NCBI GenBank assembly: GCA_025363795.1
Contig: JANYLE010000488.1
Location: forward strand, 1 to 10,878
Direction: 5' to 3'
Length of the DNA: 10,878 nucleotides
From: Mariniphaga sp.
Lineage (GTDB): Bacteria; Bacteroidota; Bacteroidia; Bacteroidales; Prolixibacteraceae
Both the position numbers and the translations under genes were made by a program. This document shows, piece by piece, positions 7,193 through 10,878 of the stretch (within the stretch, counting starts at the first letter, position 1; each line of letters starts with the position of its first letter). Under the pieces are notes generated by a model, which did not search any database, was not told the origin of the DNA, and saw only the letters and a program-made list of their open reading frames with translations.

Positions 7193-8509
7193 ATGGAAGA
7201 GATAAACCGCAGATCATTTGTAAAAAAATCGGGAGCAGTTGCAGGTACAACACTTGCCGCATCCATGATTCCCTGGTCAGTAAGTTGCAGCAGCCCATCG
7301 GATAGAATAGGTGTTGCATTGATTGGTTGCCGAAGCATGGGATTTACCGATTTAAAAGCATTTCTGGACGAAGAGAATGTCGATTGCATTGCCATGTGTG
7401 ATGTCGACAAAAAGATCCTCGAAGAAAGAGCTTCCGAAGTTGAAAAACTAAAAAGCAAACGGCCACAAACTTTCACTGATTTTCGTAAAGTACTCGAGCT
7501 AAAAGATGTTAATGCAGTAATTATTGGCACACCAGACCATTGGCACGCCATTATTATGATGATGGCGCTTGAAGCCGGCAAGCATGTGTATGTTGAGAAA
7601 CCTATGGGACACAGCATTGAAGAGTGTCTGATGATGGTTAAAGCCGCAGCAAAGTATCCGAAACAGCTTGTCCAGGTTGGAATGTGGCAACGCAGTTCCA
7701 AACATTGGTTCGATGCTTCAGACTATGTCCGTTCTGGAAAACTGGGCGAAGTTAACCTGGTCAGAGCATGGATTTATAAAGGAATGGGCGAACCAGTTCC
7801 GGCACAACCCGATTCAGAAGCTCCCGATTACGTCGATTATAACATGTGGCTTGGGCCGGCACCCAAGCGACCTTTCAATAAAAACCGTTTCCATTACGAT
7901 TTCAGGTGGTATTGGGATTATGCAGGTGGAGCAATGACTGACTGGGGCGTTCACCTGCTCGATTTTGCGATTTATGGAATGAATGCCGGTTATCCTGAAT
8001 CAGTCTCTCCCGGAGGAGGAAATTTTTTGAACAAAGAAGTGATCGAAACACCCGATATCCAGCAAGCTTTATATAACTATCCCACCCATACGATGATCTG
8101 GGAATGCGGTTTGATTCCCCGTTTAGGGCCTTACGGAATGCACCATGGCGTATCATTTACCGGAACGAAGGGGACATTGATCGTCTCAAGAAACGGCTGG
8201 ATGGTAAATTCTGAGTCGAGCAACAAGGACAGTAAAAAATTCATTGCTGATGTTGCGTTGCAACCTGCCATTGGCGGATTAAAGGAACATGTACAGAACT
8301 TCCTGAATGGTATCAGGAAAGGTGAAAAACTGAATGCACCTGTTGAAGTTGGTGCTAAAACCGCGATTATCTCTGAAATGGGAAACATCGCTTACCGTGC
8401 AGGAAACCTTTTACATTGGGATGTTCAGAATATGAAATTCGTTGAGGAAGACGCCAATAAATTCACAAAGTTGACTTACCGCGAACCATGGAAACTTCCC
8501 GTTTTGTGA
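7193..8509 (+). CDS. Gfo/Idh/MocA family oxidoreductase with Tat signal
   Basis: A 438-residue NAD(P)-dependent sugar oxidoreductase of the Gfo/Idh/MocA family. NRRSFVKKS (5-13) followed by a hydrophobic stretch to about 31 is a twin-arginine signal, implying export folded with its cofactor. The Rossmann domain starts at about 39 (IGVALIGCRSMG; G45 and G50 kept, the central Gly of GxGxxG replaced by Arg47), with acidic D70 in MCDVD for the adenine ribose, TPDHWHA (113-119) and the EKP motif (135-137, K136 the usual catalytic Lys). The C-terminal alpha/beta domain carries FRWYWDYAGGAMTDWGVHLLD-like residues around 237-256, including D250 and H254 expected at the active site. Family members oxidise, reduce or epimerise sugars, and some are GH109 glycosidases using NAD; specificity cannot be read here. 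The convergent GH78 neighbour supports a carbohydrate role. Start choice is fixed by the Tat motif. Confidence 0.93.
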   Translation: MEEINRRSFVKKSGAVAGTTLAASMIPWSVSCSSPSDRIGVALIGCRSMGFTDLKAFLDEENVDCIAMCDVDKKILEERASEVEKLKSKRPQTFTDFRKVLELKDVNAVIIGTPDHWHAIIMMMALEAGKHVYVEKPMGHSIEECLMMVKAAAKYPKQLVQVGMWQRSSKHWFDASDYVRSGKLGEVNLVRAWIYKGMGEPVPAQPDSEAPDYVDYNMWLGPAPKRPFNKNRFHYDFRWYWDYAGGAMTDWGVHLLDFAIYGMNAGYPESVSPGGGNFLNKEVIETPDIQQALYNYPTHTMIWECGLIPRLGPYGMHHGVSFTGTKGTLIVSRNGWMVNSESSNKDSKKFIADVALQPAIGGLKEHVQNFLNGIRKGEKLNAPVEVGAKTAIISEMGNIAYRAGNLLHWDVQNMKFVEEDANKFTKLTYREPWKLPVL

Positions 8510-8524
8510 TTCAGGGAGATTGAT

Positions 8525-8573
8525 ATAAAAAGAAAACCATCCAATGTGAAAATTTGGATGGTTTTCTTTTTAT
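8525..8573. terminator. strong bidirectional terminator between convergent genes
   Basis: Bases 8525-8544 and 8554-8573 form a perfect 20-base-pair stem around a 9-base loop (8545-8553). The GC-richer core is CCATCC/GGATGG, flanked by A-rich and T-rich arms, so both strands end in a T-run (CTTTTTAT on each). It lies 16 bases past the stop of the Gfo/Idh/MocA gene and about 90 bases past that of the GH78 gene, and should end transcription from both sides. Confidence 0.88.
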
Positions 8574-8591
8574 GGGCAAAGGCCCATAAAA
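8568..8591. terminator. second hairpin overlapping the bidirectional terminator
   Basis: TTTTATGGGC (8568-8577) pairs perfectly with GCCCATAAAA (8582-8591) around an AAAG loop. Its left arm shares bases 8568-8573 with the larger hairpin, so the two complete stems cannot form together. RNA from the GH78 gene meets this hairpin first; it has a GC-rich apex and a 3' TTTT inside the stem, so it could act as an additional minus-strand terminator. Confidence 0.55.
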
Positions 8592-8664
8592 TTTCATGTC
8601 CGTAGCCCGACTTGCAAATCAAATAACACAGAGATCATTTGATCATCGATTCACGACAACAAAT

Positions 8665-10878
8665 CTATTGTTTGATAGAGAATAAATAGCTGCCGGCTTT
8701 CAGGTTGATCACATTTGTATTGTTTCCACCCTTTGTAAGTTTAATTGCACTTCTTTCCGACAATATTTTTCCGCTTTCGAGAACCTGACTGCCTTTTAAA
8801 GATAGTTCCGCAGTACTGTTGGGAGGGACAATAACATGATATTCAACTTTTGTGCCCAACCTTTTCCATGATGATAAAATTGTGCCGTACGGAGAGATAT
8901 GGCTTGCTTCGAAACTTTTGAGTCCGTTTACAAAATCAGGTCGCAGCAACACATTCTTAAACCCTGGTTGTTGTTCGTCTGGATAGATTCCTCCCGGTGA
9001 TTTATAAAACCACGCCCCAATCTCTCCAAACATGATATGATTAAGCGATATATCGGATTTGGAATCAATTGGCCAATTCTCGTACAATGTGGTAGCTCCG
9101 TTTACGATCCACCAACCCCACGAAGGAAAAGTTTTCTGCAGAGCAACTTCGTATGCAAGATCGGCGTAACCATTTGCGCTTAAAGCATTCAAAATAGTTT
9201 TGGTGCCAAGCAAACCGACATCAATGTGTTTACCATCGGCAATTACACGGTTGGCAAGATTTTCGGCCACCTTACTGCGTAACTCCACCGGAACAATTCC
9301 CCAGTGAAGTGCAGCACTCAATTCTGTCTGAAATCCGCTTCCATAAACTCCGGTCTCCCGATTAAGGTATTTAGCGTTGATTGCATTTTTAATTTTTAAT
9401 GCCAAAGCATTATACTTTTCAAAATCAGCTTTATGCCCTAAGATATTGGCCGACTTAGCCAATATTAAAACATCGGTATAATAATAAATCGAAGACATCA
9501 TCTCCTTCGAAGCTACCGATTTCACAGGAACCCAGTCGCCTAATCCCCAATCGGTCAATCCCGCCGGACTCATAAGGGTAATATGATCAACATACCGGCG
9601 AATATTCCCGTAACAATCGGAAAGCAATTTAGCGTCACCATAAAACAGGTAAATGTTCCAGGGGATGATGGCAATTGTACTCGTCCAATCGGGACCATTA
9701 GCCCAGGAATAGCCCCACCCGCTGGTTGGAATGATTGCAGGCAGAACGCCATTGGGTTGCTGTTCATCACGATGATCAGCCAACCATTTTTCATAGATGG
9801 TCAAACCGTCGAAATTATAAAGAGCTGTTTCAATGGCGATATGCGCATCTCCGGTCCAGCCGTTTTTTTCACGCTGCGGACAATCGGTCGGATACCCAAA
9901 CAAATTCGACAAATAGGAGTTGTTCGTCGCTTTCCAAATCTTGTTAAGGATGGTATCAGAAGAGGTAATATTTCCAACCACAGGAACATCGCTGTGCATG
10001 AAATATCCTGTCAAATCTTCTTTTTTTAATTCAACAGGCTGATCACTTGTCACTTCAACATACTGAAAACCTTTGTAATTAAAAGCAGGTTTAAATGTCT
10101 CCTCCCCTTCTCCACGAAGGGTATAAATATCGGTTTGAAATGGATCAAGCTGATCGGTAGGACGATAATGAACATCAATATTCGATTGATCAACCATTCC
10201 ATCACTTCCAAGGCGTTCACCATGTTTGAGTCTGATAACTGTCCCGGCTTTACCACTCACCTTTAGCTGACTTACACCTGCAATATTCCGCCCTAAGTCA
10301 TATATATAGTGACGATCGCTGAATCTTGTCATTTTTACAGCGGGAATCACCTCAACATCCCTGATTGGATGAAGCATCTGGGCTACAATATTTACGGAGG
10401 GAGCACCGACAGCAATCGGATCTTTCCAGTTCGTATCCTTAAATCCGGGCATATTCCATCCTGGTTGAATTAATCTTGCATCAATATGCTCTGCAGTATA
10501 AATGCTGTTTAAAACAATCGGACTTAATGAAGTTTTCCAATCGGTTCCGGAAGTTATGGTCTCCACCGATCCATCTGTATACGTAATACGGATATCCATG
10601 CAGAAACGGGGTCTTGCACGCCATGGCGCCTGATCGAAATACCACACAGCCGTTGATTGATGGTTATACCAACCATTCCCCAACTCTACACCAACTGCAT
10701 TTTGCCCCTCCTTAAGGTAATTAGTGATATCATGGGTCACATAAAGTGTCCGCCTATCGAATCGTGTATACATCGGATCAAGCCGATGATTACCAACCTT
10801 CTTTCCGTTAATGGTTAATTCAAATAATCCTGCTGCCGCTATATAAGCCCTCGCTGAATGTATTTGTTTGACGGCGCT
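8665..10878 (-). CDS. GH78 alpha-L-rhamnosidase, N-terminus cut by window edge
   Basis: A 737-residue portion of a family 78 alpha-L-rhamnosidase, which removes terminal alpha-L-rhamnose from polysaccharides and glycosides by inversion. The frame stays open to base 10878, and those extra 35 codons encode RAYIAAAGLFELTINGKKVG, the classic rhamnosidase N-terminal domain, so the Met at 10773 is not the start. Order from the edge: N-terminal beta domain, CBM67-like/Bac_rhamnosid beta domain (about 150-300), (alpha/alpha)6 catalytic barrel (about 305-610), C-terminal beta domain. Catalytic signatures are DCPQREKNGWTGDA, with the predicted general acid at window residue 337 (bases 9868-9870), and TTLYENW, whose Glu at about 600 is the likely general base. 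W-rich substrate-cleft motifs such as SGWGYSWANGPDW are present. A signal peptide is expected upstream but not visible. The gene converges on the Gfo/Idh/MocA gene and shares its terminator. Confidence 0.95.
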   Translation of the reverse strand, partial: SAVKQIHSARAYIAAAGLFELTINGKKVGNHRLDPMYTRFDRRTLYVTHDITNYLKEGQNAVGVELGNGWYNHQSTAVWYFDQAPWRARPRFCMDIRITYTDGSVETITSGTDWKTSLSPIVLNSIYTAEHIDARLIQPGWNMPGFKDTNWKDPIAVGAPSVNIVAQMLHPIRDVEVIPAVKMTRFSDRHYIYDLGRNIAGVSQLKVSGKAGTVIRLKHGERLGSDGMVDQSNIDVHYRPTDQLDPFQTDIYTLRGEGEETFKPAFNYKGFQYVEVTSDQPVELKKEDLTGYFMHSDVPVVGNITSSDTILNKIWKATNNSYLSNLFGYPTDCPQREKNGWTGDAHIAIETALYNFDGLTIYEKWLADHRDEQQPNGVLPAIIPTSGWGYSWANGPDWTSTIAIIPWNIYLFYGDAKLLSDCYGNIRRYVDHITLMSPAGLTDWGLGDWVPVKSVASKEMMSSIYYYTDVLILAKSANILGHKADFEKYNALALKIKNAINAKYLNRETGVYGSGFQTELSAALHWGIVPVELRSKVAENLANRVIADGKHIDVGLLGTKTILNALSANGYADLAYEVALQKTFPSWGWWIVNGATTLYENWPIDSKSDISLNHIMFGEIGAWFYKSPGGIYPDEQQPGFKNVLLRPDFVNGLKSFEASHISPYGTILSSWKRLGTKVEYHVIVPPNSTAELSLKGSQVLESGKILSERSAIKLTKGGNNTNVINLKAGSYLFSIKQ

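Noticed and set aside
7027..7701. Minus-strand ORF of 224 codons overlapping the Gfo/Idh/MocA gene start
   Set aside because: It is antisense to the Tat signal and Rossmann domain of a clear family member, has low-complexity Ser-rich sequence, and its reading frame extends over the promoter region of that gene.
9583..10029. Plus-strand ORF of 148 codons inside the GH78 gene
   Set aside because: It lies opposite the GH78 catalytic region, which is conserved residue by residue; no domain or start signal supports it.

Overview
The window looks like a piece of a Bacteroidota chromosome. Coding starts have little visible Shine-Dalgarno sequence, and TAnnTTTG-type -7 boxes lie upstream of two genes. 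The gene families also fit: a Tat-exported Gfo/Idh/MocA oxidoreductase, a GH78 rhamnosidase, an M13 peptidase and a POTRA-less Omp85 protein. Species cannot be named from the sequence alone. No RNA genes, CRISPR arrays, insertion sequences or integration signatures were seen.

Layout. (1) 1-1065 (+) is the C-terminal half of an M13 zinc metallopeptidase, cut by the window edge. It converges on a papain-like C1 cysteine peptidase, 1229-1981 (-), and the gap holds a clear terminator for the latter. (2) 2288-5299 (-) is a two-gene operon. The upstream gene encodes a 648-residue membrane protein that joins a periplasmic CuA-type cupredoxin domain to a NapH/NosR-like polyferredoxin and a further hydrophobic module. 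The downstream gene encodes a barrel-only Omp85 outer membrane protein. (3) 5445-6842 (+) is transcribed divergently from that operon and encodes a membrane-anchored, seven-repeat FG-GAP/VCBS beta-propeller. (4) 7193-8509 (+) is a Tat-exported Gfo/Idh/MocA oxidoreductase. It converges on 8665-10878 (-), a GH78 alpha-L-rhamnosidase cut by the right edge, across a very strong bidirectional terminator.

How the genes may work together. The right third fits extracytoplasmic carbohydrate processing: rhamnose removal plus NAD(P)-dependent sugar oxidation or epimerisation. The centre (2288-6842) is the most unusual part. An inner-membrane iron-sulfur electron-transfer protein carries its own copper domain where NosR carries an FMN domain. 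It sits with an outer-membrane barrel and, divergently, a periplasm-facing propeller. I infer a cell-envelope redox module in which electrons pass from quinol or cytoplasmic donors through Fe-S clusters to a periplasmic copper centre and on to an unknown acceptor. The substrate is not revealed by the sequence, and the link between the three genes rests on proximity alone.
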